Source: Bacteroidales bacterium M3 (GTDB lineage Bacteria > Bacteroidota > Bacteroidia > Bacteroidales > Muribaculaceae). Taken from it: 56,604 nt of DNA. This document shows positions 40,781-52,465 of the stretch, in pieces. The notes under the pieces are model-generated. The model was not told the DNA's origin. It saw only the letters and a list, made by a program, of their open reading frames with translations, and made no database searches. The DNA lies in assembly GCA_001689445.1 (NCBI GenBank), contig LUJN01000011.1:7387-63990 (forward strand), read 5' to 3'. How positions within the stretch are numbered: the first letter of the stretch is position 1; every line of letters begins with the position of its first letter. A program made the translations under genes and the position numbers.

Positions 40781-41767
40781 ATGGAATTGGCTCATCCTCA
40801 ATATTTATGGCTGTTCCTGATATTCATCCCGCTTATCGCGTGGTATATCATTAAGCACCGCAATGCCCATCCGGCACTTGAGGTGTCCACCACCCTGCCC
40901 TATGCACGTCTGCCGAGGTCGTTCAAGGAATACCTGATGCACCTGCTGTTTATCCTGCGGCTTGCCGCCATCGGCTGTATCATCATCGTGCTTGCCCGTC
41001 CCCAGACCCGCGACAGCTGGCGCACCTCCTCGACCGAGGGCACCGACATAATCCTCGCCCTCGACATATCGACATCGATGCTCGCCCGCGACTTCAAGCC
41101 CGACCGCTTTGAGGCGGCTAAGGATGTCGCCACCAAGTTTGTCTCGGGGCGCGAGACCGACAATATCGGTGTCGTGATATTTGCCGGCGAGAGCTTCACG
41201 GCAGTACCCATGACCACCGACCGCGCACTGCTCACCAACTACATCAACAGCATCAAGATGGGCATGATTGAGGACGGCACCGCCATAGGTGACGGACTCG
41301 CCACGGCAATCAACCGCATCAAGGACGGCAAGGCGAAGTCCAAGAGCATCATCCTGCTCACCGACGGCTCCAACAACACAGGCGTAGTCGCTCCCGTCAC
41401 TGCCGCCGAGATAGCGAAGAAATACGGCATAAAGGTCTACACCATCGGCGTGGGCCGAAACGGTACAGCTCCAATGCCCCAGCAGAACTACTTTGGAGGC
41501 ATCGACTACGTGAACATGCCGGTCGTCATCGACGAGGCGACCCTCAAAAACATCGCCTCAACTACCGGCGGCAAGTATTTCCGCGCCACGGGCAACACGG
41601 TCTTGAAGGAGATTTTCTCCGAAATCGACCGTCTCGAGAAGACACAGATGGATGTCAAGCACTTTTCCCACACCGAGGACAACTACATGCTGTGGGCATG
41701 GCTCGCCATCGGGCTTTTTGTACTCGAACTTTTGCTGCGCCACACAGTGTTGCGCACGATACCCTAA
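40781..41767 (+). CDS. batA: BatA, VWA-domain membrane protein
   Basis: A 328-residue protein. TM helices lie near 8-24, 50-70 and 300-322, with a VWA domain of about 85-285 between. The MIDAS motif DxSxS reads LALDISTSM near 90, with the Thr and Asp sites in PMTTDRA and LLTDGSNN. Bat proteins were named for reduced aerotolerance in a Bacteroides fragilis mutant, and the biochemical role is still open. The order moxR-DUF58-X-batA-batB-batC is conserved. It starts 15 bp after the preceding gene. Confidence 0.92.
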   Translation: MELAHPQYLWLFLIFIPLIAWYIIKHRNAHPALEVSTTLPYARLPRSFKEYLMHLLFILRLAAIGCIIIVLARPQTRDSWRTSSTEGTDIILALDISTSMLARDFKPDRFEAAKDVATKFVSGRETDNIGVVIFAGESFTAVPMTTDRALLTNYINSIKMGMIEDGTAIGDGLATAINRIKDGKAKSKSIILLTDGSNNTGVVAPVTAAEIAKKYGIKVYTIGVGRNGTAPMPQQNYFGGIDYVNMPVVIDEATLKNIASTTGGKYFRATGNTVLKEIFSEIDRLEKTQMDVKHFSHTEDNYMLWAWLAIGLFVLELLLRHTVLRTIP

Positions 41768-41781
41768 AAAATTAAGCAGAT

Positions 41782-42816
41782 ATGTTCAGTTTTGCCAATC
41801 CGGTCCTACTATACCTGTTGCTGCTAATCCCGGTGATAGGGCTTCTGTTTTATATCGCCCAAAGGGCGCGTGTGAGCAAGCTCCGACGCTACGGCAAGCC
41901 CTCGACACTCGCGCCGCTGATGCCTGACGCGTCGCGCTACAAGCCGTGGGTCAAGATTACCCTTCAACTCCTCGCCATCGCGGCGTTGGTATTCGTACTT
42001 GCCCGTCCCCGCGCCGGGGCCAAGGAGGAGACAAGCACCGTGCGTGGCATCGAGGTGATGATATGCGTCGATGTATCCAACTCCATGCTCGCCTCGTCGA
42101 CCGATGACGTGGGGGGTGTCTCGCGCCTCCAGCGTGCCAAGTTTATCCTTGAAAAGCTCATCGACAAGCTCGGCAACGACAAGGTGGGACTTATCGTCTT
42201 TGCCGGCGACGCCTACACACAGCTACCGATAACGAGCGACTTCGTGTCGGCAAAAATGTTCCTCAACAGCATCGACACCAACATGGTGCCGACACAGGGC
42301 ACCGCCATCGGCGCGGCAATATCCATGGCGATGAACTCGTTCACCCCCGACGAGGAGGCCGGCAAGGCCATTATCATCCTCACCGACGGCGAGAATTTTG
42401 AGGACGACGCCCTCGGCATGGCAAAAGAGGCCCACAAGCGCGGCATACAGGTCGATGTCATCGGCCTCGGCTCTACCAAGGGGTCGCCTATACCAATCGA
42501 CGCCTCGCGGGGCGTATTCCTGAAGGACGATTCCGGTAAGCCTGTAACGACCTACCTCAACGAGAAAATGGCTCAAGACATCGCAGCCGCAGGCGACGGC
42601 GTCTATGTCGCCGGAGCATCCCCTGCTGCCGTAAGCGACATCGACAAGCAACTGAAGACCCTCGCAAGCACCGAGCTTGAGCGCGTGACCTATGCCCAGA
42701 GTGCCGAGCAGTTCCCTGTGTTCGCATGGCTCGCCCTCGCGCTGCTTGTCGCCGACATATTCATTCTCGACCGCAAGATAGGCTGGTTGAAAAAAATCAA
42801 CTTCTTCACAAAATGA
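41782..42816 (+). CDS. batB: BatB, VWA-domain membrane protein
   Basis: A 344-residue paralogue of BatA with similar layout: TM helices near 8-25 and 55-75, VWA domain about 90-290, TM near 312-332. The MIDAS motif is MICVDVSNSM near 94, with ILTDGENFED near 203. BatB and BatA probably form a complex in the inner membrane with their VWA domains in the periplasm, metal-bound. Spacing is 14 bp from batA and 7 bp to batC. Confidence 0.92.
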   Translation: MFSFANPVLLYLLLLIPVIGLLFYIAQRARVSKLRRYGKPSTLAPLMPDASRYKPWVKITLQLLAIAALVFVLARPRAGAKEETSTVRGIEVMICVDVSNSMLASSTDDVGGVSRLQRAKFILEKLIDKLGNDKVGLIVFAGDAYTQLPITSDFVSAKMFLNSIDTNMVPTQGTAIGAAISMAMNSFTPDEEAGKAIIILTDGENFEDDALGMAKEAHKRGIQVDVIGLGSTKGSPIPIDASRGVFLKDDSGKPVTTYLNEKMAQDIAAAGDGVYVAGASPAAVSDIDKQLKTLASTELERVTYAQSAEQFPVFAWLALALLVADIFILDRKIGWLKKINFFTK

Positions 42817-42823
42817 GATTGAC

Positions 42824-43666
42824 ATGAAAAAGATACTCACCATAATGCTCCTCATGCTCGCCGCCTCACACGTCGGAGCGTTGGCAGCCGACACTTCGAC
42901 CAAGAGGGAGCGCAACTTCATACGAGAGGGCAACGGCTACTACAACGACAAAAATTTTTCCGAGGCCGAAAAAGCGTTCCGAAAGGCCCTTGAAGTCAAC
43001 GAGGCATCGGAACTCGCCGCCTACAACCTCGCCGTGTCGCTGATACGCCAATCGGGCAACGCCGACCCCAATTCGGGCAACAATCCCATGCAGGAAGCTA
43101 CCTCGATACTCAACGACCTCGCAAAGGGCGCCAATGATGCCCGGCTTGCCGAACTTGCGTTCTACAACCTCGGCAACGTGGCGTTCAACCAGGAGCAATA
43201 CCAGCAGAGCATCGACATGTACAAGGGTGCCCTGCGCCGCAACCCTGATAACGACAAGGCGCGCCAAAACCTGCGTCTCGCCCAGCTGAAACTACAGCAA
43301 CAGCAGCAGGACAAGAACGACCAAGACAAAAATAAGGACAACAAAGACCAGGATAAGGATAAGGATAAAAACAAAGACCAAAACCAAGACAAGGACAAGA
43401 ATCAAGACCAGAATAAGGATCAGAACAAAGACCAAAACAAGGACAACAAGGACCAGGACAAGCAAGACCAACAGGACAAGCAGCATAACAAGAATGACCG
43501 CCAGCAGCAACAACAGCAACAGCAGCAAGGCGGCATAAGCGACGAGAACGCAGCCAAAATCCTCAAGACAATGGAGAATGAGGAAAACGCGACCCGCAAG
43601 CGTGTCAACGAGCTGAAAAAACAAGAGGAGAAAGCATCCCGACGCCGCACCGGCAACCAATGGTAG
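42824..43666 (+). CDS. batC: BatC, TPR protein with Asp/Lys/Asn/Gln low-complexity tail
   Basis: A 280-residue exported protein. Signal peptide about 1-22. TPR repeats (about 30-155) include NGYYNDKNFSEAEKAFRKALEVN and AFYNLGNVAFNQEQYQQSIDMYKGAL. Residues 158-236 are almost only Asp, Lys, Asn and Gln, in degenerate units such as KDQNKDQ, ending in a nine-residue Gln run. A short helical end (about 239-280) follows. The TPR part would bind other Bat proteins. The repetitive tract may vary in length between strains. Confidence 0.9.
   Translation: MKKILTIMLLMLAASHVGALAADTSTKRERNFIREGNGYYNDKNFSEAEKAFRKALEVNEASELAAYNLAVSLIRQSGNADPNSGNNPMQEATSILNDLAKGANDARLAELAFYNLGNVAFNQEQYQQSIDMYKGALRRNPDNDKARQNLRLAQLKLQQQQQDKNDQDKNKDNKDQDKDKDKNKDQNQDKDKNQDQNKDQNKDQNKDNKDQDKQDQQDKQHNKNDRQQQQQQQQQGGISDENAAKILKTMENEENATRKRVNELKKQEEKASRRRTGNQW
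43295..43531 (+). repeat. Low-complexity coding repeat in batC
   Basis: About 237 bp of degenerate AACAAGGAC, CAAGAC and CAGCAA units encode the Asp/Lys/Asn/Gln tract of BatC. Such a tract is prone to slippage in multiples of 3. Confidence 0.8.
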
Positions 43667-43696
43667 TCCACCCCCGACTGAACGTAACGACTGAAT

Positions 43697-46288
43697 ATGA
43701 GACGAGTTTTATTTATAATATCACTGTTTATAATTACTGCGGCAGCAGCCGTAGCGCAGACATCTTTCACCGTCATTCCCCCGAGGCAGGTCATCGCAGG
43801 CAACAAGTTCTCGGTGACATTCCGTGTGGCCAACGGCGACGGCAGTTCACTCAAGGTTCCGCAAATTGACGGGTGCACCCTGCTCTACGGCCCGTCGACC
43901 TCGACGATGCAGAGCTACCAGTTTGTCAACGGGCAGCAGACCTCATCGCGAAGCACCGACTACTCCTATATCTACCGCGCCGACAAGGCCGGGACATTCA
44001 CCATCGGCGAGGCGTCGGTGATTATCGACGGCAAGCGTTACACCACGCGCCCCGTGTCGTTCAAGGTGCTCCCCGCCGACAAGGCGGCACAGAGTGCGGG
44101 AGGCAATCCCGGCGTGAGGGTCGATGACTACTCCACTCAGACCTCCGACCGCACCGTCTCGGCCAATGACGTGTTTGTGCGCATCATCCTCAGCCGCTCA
44201 AAGGTCTACGAGCAAGAGGCGGTTGAGTGCACCATAAAGCTCTACACCAAGTATCAGATAAGCTCGTTTATGGCCACGACCCAGCCGAGCTTTGACGGCT
44301 TCCTCATCCAGGAGCTGAACCTGCAGCCGTCGCTCAACGAGATTGAGCACTACAACGGGCAGAACTACATGACCGCCATACTGAAGAAATGCATCATCTT
44401 CCCGCAGAAGTCGGGCAAACTCACCATCAATTCGGGCAAATATGACATCACCGTCGTGCAGCACGAGCGGATGGGAGGATTCTTTGGCGGCTCACGCCCC
44501 GTGGAACGTCAGCTGAAAGTCAGCTCCAACTCGGCATCGGTCACTGTCGATGCACTCCCGCAGCCACAGCCCGACGGCTTCTCGGGGGCCGTAGGTCAAT
44601 TCTCCATCAGCAGCGACCTGAAAGAAAGCTCGTTCCGCACCAACGAGGCGGCATCGCTCGTCTACACCATCAAGGGCACGGGCAACATCAAGTACCTGAA
44701 AGAGCCGGTAATCGACTTCCCCTCGGAGTTTGAGCAATACACCCCCAAGAGCGACATCCAGGCTTCAGTCTCGGGCAACAATGTCACCGGCACTATGACG
44801 GTCGAATACACGTTCATCCCCCAGTCGGTCGGCGACTTCAAGATTGGCAGCGACAAGTTCATCTATTTCAACCCATCCACGAGACAGTATGTCACCCTCA
44901 CCACACCATCCTACGACATCAAGGTGGCAAAGGGCGCGGGACACTCCACAGTGTCGGCTGTCGACCAGCAGAATGTCACGGCAAAGAACACCGACATACG
45001 CCACATCAAGACCGGCGACAAGCATCCGTCAAAGACTCATACGCTTATCGTCAACACCTCATGGTACTGGATTCTATACGGGGTCCTGCTGTTCGCGCTG
45101 ATTTTAATAGTCTATCTCTACGGCAAGCAGGCACGCGCCAACGCCGATATCCGCGGCACAAGGCTTGCACGCGCCAACAAGGTGGCACGCCGCCGCCTCA
45201 AGGAGGCAAAGAAATTTATGGATGCCCGACAAAGCGACAAGTTCTATGAAGAGCTGCTGCGTGCCACATGGGGCTACCTCAGCGACAAGCTCGGCATCCC
45301 CGCCTCACAGCTCTCGCGCGAAAACATCTCGGCCGAGCTGTCGGCCTACGGTGCATCCGAGGCTCTCACCGACCGCTTCATATCGGTGCTCGACGACTGC
45401 GAGATGTCGCGTTACACCCCTATGGGGAGCGACGAGAACATGGCCGACATCTACAGCCGCGCATCCGAGGCCATGAACGAGATGGCGGCGCTCAAACGTG
45501 TAAAACCCTCCACAATGAAGTCCATCATAACCCTGCTTATCCTCGGCTCGGCCATCGCCGCAAGTGCATCCCCGCTGACCGAGGAGGCCGACTCGGCCTA
45601 TGTGCGCGATGACTTCGCACGCGCCGCCGAGCTTTATTCCACCGCCATTGCCACCGAGGGGACATCATCGACGCTGCTCTACAATCTCGGGAACGCGCAA
45701 TATCGCCTCGGGCAGCTCGGCAATGCCATCGTGAGCTACGAGCAGGCACTGCGTCTCGACCCCACCAACGAGGATGCCCGCGTCAACCTGGAGTTTGTCA
45801 ACTCCCGCATAGCCGACAAGCCTATCGACTCGGGGACATTCATCGACAACACCCTCAACCGCACACTTGACATGGCGCACCCCGACACGTGGGCTTGGCT
45901 CGCATTCGCCTCCTTTGCCCTGTTGCTCGGATGCGCCGCGCTCTATATATTCTCCACCAATGTCGCGGCACGTAAGAGCGGCTTCTTCATCGGGCTCGTG
46001 CTTGTTGCCGTCACCGTGGTGCTGGTGATATTCGCCATCAAGTCGGCTCGCCGCGCCACCGCCCACGACTCTGCCGTCATCACCGTGCCATCCACCATTC
46101 TGAGCACCTCGCCCCGTGCCCCCAAAGACCGCACCGAGGAAGCCATCCTGCTCCATGAGGGCACAAAAGTGGAGATTGTCGACTCGGTGACGACACGCAT
46201 CGACTCGACTGCGGTGAAATGGTATGAGGTGAAGCTCGACAACACCAACCGCGCATGGGTGAACTCATCGGCCGTCAAGAAGATATGA
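43697..46288 (+). CDS. batD/batE: BatD-BatE fusion protein
   Basis: An uninterrupted 863-residue frame covering two normal Bat proteins. Residues 1-606 are BatD: signal peptide (about 1-22), several periplasmic Ig-like beta domains with SFTVIPPRQVIAGNKFSVTF, a TM helix (about 455-475) and a cytoplasmic helical part. Residue 607 is a Met at 45515 that starts MKSIITLLILGSAIAASASP, a typical signal peptide. Behind it come BatE TPRs (about 627-705), two TM helices (about 740-790) and an SH3-like domain (about 815-863). Usually these are two genes. It may be a real fusion cut at the internal signal, or BatE may also start at 45515. No frameshift in the read can be excluded. Confidence 0.88.
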   Translation: MRRVLFIISLFIITAAAAVAQTSFTVIPPRQVIAGNKFSVTFRVANGDGSSLKVPQIDGCTLLYGPSTSTMQSYQFVNGQQTSSRSTDYSYIYRADKAGTFTIGEASVIIDGKRYTTRPVSFKVLPADKAAQSAGGNPGVRVDDYSTQTSDRTVSANDVFVRIILSRSKVYEQEAVECTIKLYTKYQISSFMATTQPSFDGFLIQELNLQPSLNEIEHYNGQNYMTAILKKCIIFPQKSGKLTINSGKYDITVVQHERMGGFFGGSRPVERQLKVSSNSASVTVDALPQPQPDGFSGAVGQFSISSDLKESSFRTNEAASLVYTIKGTGNIKYLKEPVIDFPSEFEQYTPKSDIQASVSGNNVTGTMTVEYTFIPQSVGDFKIGSDKFIYFNPSTRQYVTLTTPSYDIKVAKGAGHSTVSAVDQQNVTAKNTDIRHIKTGDKHPSKTHTLIVNTSWYWILYGVLLFALILIVYLYGKQARANADIRGTRLARANKVARRRLKEAKKFMDARQSDKFYEELLRATWGYLSDKLGIPASQLSRENISAELSAYGASEALTDRFISVLDDCEMSRYTPMGSDENMADIYSRASEAMNEMAALKRVKPSTMKSIITLLILGSAIAASASPLTEEADSAYVRDDFARAAELYSTAIATEGTSSTLLYNLGNAQYRLGQLGNAIVSYEQALRLDPTNEDARVNLEFVNSRIADKPIDSGTFIDNTLNRTLDMAHPDTWAWLAFASFALLLGCAALYIFSTNVAARKSGFFIGLVLVAVTVVLVIFAIKSARRATAHDSAVITVPSTILSTSPRAPKDRTEEAILLHEGTKVEIVDSVTTRIDSTAVKWYEVKLDNTNRAWVNSSAVKKI

Positions 46289-46290
46289 CG

Positions 46291-46321
46291 GCCCGATGCC
46301 GTGCCACATGCGCCATCGGGC
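46291..46321. terminator. Hairpin after the Bat operon
   Basis: GCCCGATG and CATCGGGC form an 8-bp stem just after the BatD/E stop. The A-run behind it would serve as a U-run only for the minus strand, so it is at best a weak plus-strand terminator. Confidence 0.45.
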
Positions 46322-46432
46322 AAAAACATGTTTTATAACACCCCTCGGAAATTTGTTTATGTCAAAGCTATTTTGTAAATTCACTCCAAATTAATAATTC
46401 ACTGAACTTCTAACATTAAAACTTATAGTATC

Positions 46433-46693
46433 ATGACAAAAACGATTTCCTTCAACGACCTGCGCCGCCTTAAAGACAGTCTTCCCGATGGTTCAATCCA
46501 CAAGATTGCCGACAAGCTCAACATAACAGCCCAGACTGTCCGCAACTACTTCGGCGGCAGCAACTACGCATTCGGCAAGAATTGTGGCGTGCACATCGAA
46601 CCCGGGCCCGACGGAGGTATTGTAGTGCTCGACGATACCACAATCTACGACATGGCCATAGAGATACTGCAAGAGCAGCAACAGGCCGAATAA
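46433..46693 (+). CDS. Small HTH DNA-binding protein
   Basis: An 86-residue protein with an HTH-like segment at about 20-40, IHKIADKLNITAQTVRNYFGG, where KIADKLNI and TAQTVRNYF are the two helices. A short acidic C-terminus (VVLDDTTIYDMAIEIL) could dimerise. I recall similar short proteins in Bacteroidales without a function. It is alone between the Bat operon and a universal-stress protein, with an imperfect -7 box (TATTTTG) about 70 bp upstream. Confidence 0.75.
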   Translation: MTKTISFNDLRRLKDSLPDGSIHKIADKLNITAQTVRNYFGGSNYAFGKNCGVHIEPGPDGGIVVLDDTTIYDMAIEILQEQQQAE

Positions 46694-46791
46694 CCACCAC
46701 ATTCCCCGTCTCATCTCCTCTCTCCATCTCTCCCCGCCCCTGTCCTCCCTCATAACACAATAACACCTACAACCTCTTAATAACATAGAAT

Positions 46792-47895
46792 ATGGAAAAC
46801 GACCGGCTTATCACCATCGCCATACACACCTACGAGAAAGCCGTCATCCTGAAGTCGCTCCTTGAGAGCGAAGGGATACCCGTGGCGCTTCACAATGTCA
46901 ATCTTATACAGCCGGTCGTCTCGTCAGGAGTGCGTGTGCGCATCCATGAGAAAGACCTTCCGCTCGCCCTGCGCATAATCGAGAATGCAGAGATCATCAC
47001 CCCTCCGGGACGCCAATCCACAGGCGAGCCGATAGCGACAATCGTCGTGCCGGTCGATTTCTCCCCCCATGCCACCGAGGCGTGCAAGATGGCTTTCCGT
47101 CTTGCCGACACACTCGGGGCATCCGTCGAACTGATACACACATTTATTGACCCATACTTCTCAAGTGGTTTCCAACTCACCGAGACTGTCAACTACGACA
47201 TAACGGAGAACGCCATGCGGCAGCAGCTTGAGGAGGATGCCTCGCGGCGAATGAAAAACTTCTGCGACTCACTGCGCGAGGGCATAAAAGGAGGATTGCT
47301 TCCGGCTGTCAAGTTCTCATCCGAGGTCATGGAGGGTGTCCCTGAGGAGGTCATCACCGAATATACACGCACCACCCCACGCTCGCTCATCGTGATGGGC
47401 ACACGTGGCGCAGGCAAGAAAGAGCGCGAGGTTGTCGGCAGCGTCACAGCCGAAGTGCTCGACTCATGCCGTGTGCCAGTATTCACCGTCCCCGAGCATG
47501 TCGACTTTGACCGGTTGACCAATATCGCATTCTATGCCTCGCTCGACCAGTCGGATCTTCTCGTGCTCGACACGCTCCACCGACTGTTGCCCGACCGCAC
47601 CCTGACCGTGACATTCATCGCGCTCCCCTCCAAGAAGATTTCCAACCCCGATAAGCCGATGCAACAGCTTCTACAGTATGGCGAAACCCAATATCCGGCC
47701 GACAGCTTCCGCTCACGCATCATCACCTCCGACGAATTGCTTGACGAATCGGCTGTCCCCCCGATGGAAAACATCTACGACATGGTGGTCGTGCCCAACC
47801 GCAAGAAAAACATCTTTGCCCGCCTGTTCAACCCCGGCATTGCCCACCGCCTCCTGTTCCACGCCGACATCCCCATCCTCGCCATCCCCGTGTGA
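46792..47895 (+). CDS. DUF2007-like domain fused to tandem universal stress domains
   Basis: A 367-residue cytoplasmic protein. An N-terminal DUF2007-like domain covers about 1-70, with HTYEKAVILKSLLESEGIPV and VRIHEKDLPLALRII. A first UspA-like domain follows (about 80-225, IVVPVDFSPHATEACKMAFRLAD and LIVMGTRGAGKKEREVVGSV). The second, less conserved UspA domain (about 235-367) ends MVVVPNRKKNIFARLFNPG and PILAIPV. The first half keeps the G-x-x-G-type loop that binds ATP in one USP class. The second probably does not. A stress or regulatory role is likely. Substrate is unknown. Confidence 0.82.
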   Translation: MENDRLITIAIHTYEKAVILKSLLESEGIPVALHNVNLIQPVVSSGVRVRIHEKDLPLALRIIENAEIITPPGRQSTGEPIATIVVPVDFSPHATEACKMAFRLADTLGASVELIHTFIDPYFSSGFQLTETVNYDITENAMRQQLEEDASRRMKNFCDSLREGIKGGLLPAVKFSSEVMEGVPEEVITEYTRTTPRSLIVMGTRGAGKKEREVVGSVTAEVLDSCRVPVFTVPEHVDFDRLTNIAFYASLDQSDLLVLDTLHRLLPDRTLTVTFIALPSKKISNPDKPMQQLLQYGETQYPADSFRSRIITSDELLDESAVPPMENIYDMVVVPNRKKNIFARLFNPGIAHRLLFHADIPILAIPV

Positions 47896-47998
47896 CAACC
47901 GCCGTATCCACATTCCATGCGGCACGCCGCGTACCTACACTTATTTGATGAAACATTGGCGGTTTTGCGTTATTTAGCAATTTGCGGTACTGGTGGAG

Positions 47999-48029
47999 TT
48001 GGGGGTATGGAGGCGATTTCGTACCTTTG
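47999..48029 (+). promoter_or_regulatory. Promoter of uvrB-ygiQ
   Basis: TTG at 47999-48001 and TACCTTTG at 48022-48029 are 20 bp apart. The start near 48036 leaves a leader of only about 12 nt, which supports the ATG at 48048 as the true start. Confidence 0.7.
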
Positions 48030-48047
48030 TGGATTATAGCCACGACT

Positions 48048-50113
<2,066 letters not shown>

Positions 50114-50117
<4 letters not shown>

Positions 50118-52042
50118 AACAGCCTGCACACCAACTTGGCGACCGTCCCGTGTATACACCGATGTCGCCATATCCACCCACCGCATGGCTGCCCACATCG
50201 GTCAAGGAGATGAAGTCACGGGGGTGGGATGAGGTCGATGTTGTGCTGTTCTCGGGCGACGCATATGTCGACCATCCGTCATTTGGCGCGGCGGTCATCG
50301 GGCGTACTCTTGAAGCCCACGGGCTGAAGGTAGCCATCGTACCACAGCCTAACTGGCAGGATGACCTGCGCGACTTCCGCAAGTTTGGCCGACCCCGCCT
50401 GTTCTTCGGCATCTCGGCAGGGGCAATGGACTCGATGGTCAACCATTACACGGCCAACCGCCGCCGTCGTAGCGACGACGCCTATACTCCCGGAGGAAGG
50501 CACGGCGCACGCCCCGACTACCCCACTATCGTCTACTCCAAGATACTGCGTGAGCTATATCCCGACGTGCCCATTATCGCCGGAGCCATAGAGGCATCCC
50601 TGCGTCGGCTATCCCACTATGACTACTGGGAAGACCGTCTGCGCCCCTCGATACTGATGGATGCCCCGGTAGACCTGCTCGTCTACGGTATGGGGGAGCT
50701 GCCGATGGTCGCCATCTGCGATGCACTGCGCGATGGACACGACATCTCCACGCTGACCGACATTCCGCAGACCGCACTGCGCCTGCCGGCTGACGCCATG
50801 CCGCAAGCCGACAAGGACAACATCATCCTCAACTCCTATAGTGACTGCCTGCGTGACAAGCGGCTGCAATCGGCCAACTTCAAGCATATCGAGCAGCAGA
50901 GCAACCGTCGACACGGCGCGACCATATGGCAACGACATGGCGACGAGGTGGTGAAAGTCAATCCGATGTACCCACCGATGACAACAGCACAGATTGACGC
51001 CTCGTTTGACCTACCGTACACACGTCTGCCCCATCCCCGCTACAAGGGTAAGACAATCCCCGCCTATGAGATGATACGCCACTCGGTCAACATGCACCGT
51101 GGTTGCTTCGGGGGATGTGCGTTCTGCACCATCTCGGCCCATCAGGGAAAATTTATCGCCTCGCGCAGCAAGGAGTCCATTCTCCGTGAGGTCAAGGCCG
51201 TGACACGGATGCCGGACTTCAAGGGCTACATCAGCGACCTCGGAGGGCCGTCGGCCAATATGTACTCCATGGGAGGGCGCGACATCTCCATCTGCGAGAA
51301 GTGCCTGCGCCCCTCATGCCTCCATCCCAAGCCATGCCCCAACCTCAACAACGACCATCGCCCCCTGCTGGAGGTGTACCACGCCGTGGATGCGTTACCC
51401 GAAGTAAAAAAGTCGTTTATCGGTAGCGGCGTGCGCTATGACCTGTCGATGCACCGCAACGGCGACCCCGACATTGACCGCGCCAACCGACGCTACAACG
51501 AAGAACTGATAGAACACCATGTGTCGGGACGCCTGAAAGTCGCGCCCGAGCATACGGTAGACCACGTGCTCGACGTAATGCGTAAGCCATCGTTCTCGCA
51601 GTTCTACGACTTCAAAAAAATATTTGACAGCGTTAACATCCGCAGCGGGCTACGGCAGCAGCTCATCCCCTACTTCATATCGAGCCATCCCGGATGCCGC
51701 GAAATCGACATGGCGTGCCTCGCCGCCGAAACTAAAGGTCTCGACATGCACCTTGAACAGGTGCAGGACTTCACCCCAACCCCGATGACCGTCGCCACCG
51801 AGATATACTACTCGGGCTACCACCCCTACACTGGCGAGAGGGTCTACACGGCCACGACCCGCGACGAGAAACTCGCCCAGCGCAAATACTTCTTCTGGTA
51901 CGACCGCACCTACCGCGACGACATCATCCGCTCCCTCCACCGTCTCCACCGCCCCGACATCATCGCCACCCTCTTCCCCGCCTACCGTCCGGGCACTTCC
52001 CCCTCCCCGCGCCCCGACAAAAAACGACCCCGCAAGCGGTAA
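50114..52042 (+). CDS. YgiQ-family radical-SAM protein
   Basis: A 642-residue protein with a B12-like N-terminal region (about 20-200), the radical-SAM motif NMHRGCFGGCAFCTIS at about 328-343 (CxxxCxxC) and the long YgiQ C-terminal part. The C-terminus has DLGGPSANMY near 377, a Cys-rich CEKCLRPSCLHPKPC near 395-410, and a basic low-complexity tail. No function is established for YgiQ. It is translationally coupled to uvrB by a 4-bp overlap, a link I would treat as an operon accident until shown otherwise. Confidence 0.93.
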
Positions 52043-52122
52043 ATGCATAAATGCTTGAGGTTAACAAGGACTCATATTCAACGATTTTTCCCTAAAAACG
52101 TTTATACATTGAATCCAATCGC

Positions 52123-52130
52123 TATCTTTG
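52123..52130 (+). promoter_or_regulatory. -7 element of the MNT nucleotidyltransferase gene
   Basis: TATCTTTG matches TAnnTTTG exactly, 19 bp before the start codon. Confidence 0.6.
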
Positions 52131-52149
52131 TAATTTAATACCTTATCCA

Positions 52150-52455
52150 ATGAAACTGATAGAACTTAACCTCCAACGGATAATTGACCTATGCCGTAAG
52201 CACAGGGTCAAAACACTATCGGTATTCGGCTCCATACTCACCGACCGTTTCAACGATGACAGCGACATTGATTTGCTTGTAAACTTTGACACGACCGACC
52301 ATGAAAAGTGGGATTACGTGACAAACTATTTCGACCTTCAGGAATCGCTTGAGAACCTATTAGGACACAAAGTGGATTTAGTAGTGGAGAAAGGGCTGAA
52401 AAACAAATATTTTATCCAAAACGTAAACCGCACAAAGCAGCTGATTTATGGATGA
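52150..52455 (+). CDS. Minimal (MNT) nucleotidyltransferase, MntA-like antitoxin type
   Basis: A 101-residue protein with the nucleotidyltransferase core: SVFGSILTDRFNDDSDIDLLV (GSx10DxD pattern, Asp pair in SDIDLL) at about 26-46, then LLGHKVDLVVEKGL with the third Asp. MNT proteins act as antitoxins that AMPylate a HEPN toxin encoded next to them. Here the following frame starts ATG 8 bp before the MNT stop but ends after 5 codons (MDDGI). The toxin is therefore missing or lost. It is a single gene between ygiQ and a minus-strand gene. Confidence 0.8.
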   Translation: MKLIELNLQRIIDLCRKHRVKTLSVFGSILTDRFNDDSDIDLLVNFDTTDHEKWDYVTNYFDLQESLENLLGHKVDLVVEKGLKNKYFIQNVNRTKQLIYG

Positions 52456-52465
52456 CGGCATCTAA
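52448..52465 (+). pseudogene. Possible 5-codon stub of a lost HEPN partner gene
   Basis: ATG GAT GAC GGC ATC TAA overlaps the end of the MNT gene in a different frame, just where a HEPN gene normally starts. Nothing HEPN-like follows in the 57 bp up to the next gene. The reading is speculative. Confidence 0.25.

Noticed and set aside
43295..43531. Non-coding tandem repeat
   Set aside because: The frame stays open with amino-acid-level repeats, between intact TPR and C-terminal parts of BatC, so it is coding low complexity.
37777..46288. The moxR-DUF58-VWA run as a new defence system
   Set aside because: MoxR-VWA modules occur in some defence islands, but gene order and BatA-E domains identify the known aerotolerance operon.
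47982..48047. N-terminal extension of UvrB
   Set aside because: The promoter TTG/TACCTTTG lies within it, and UvrB proteins start with MKFQLDSQYKPTGDQP-like sequence at 48048.
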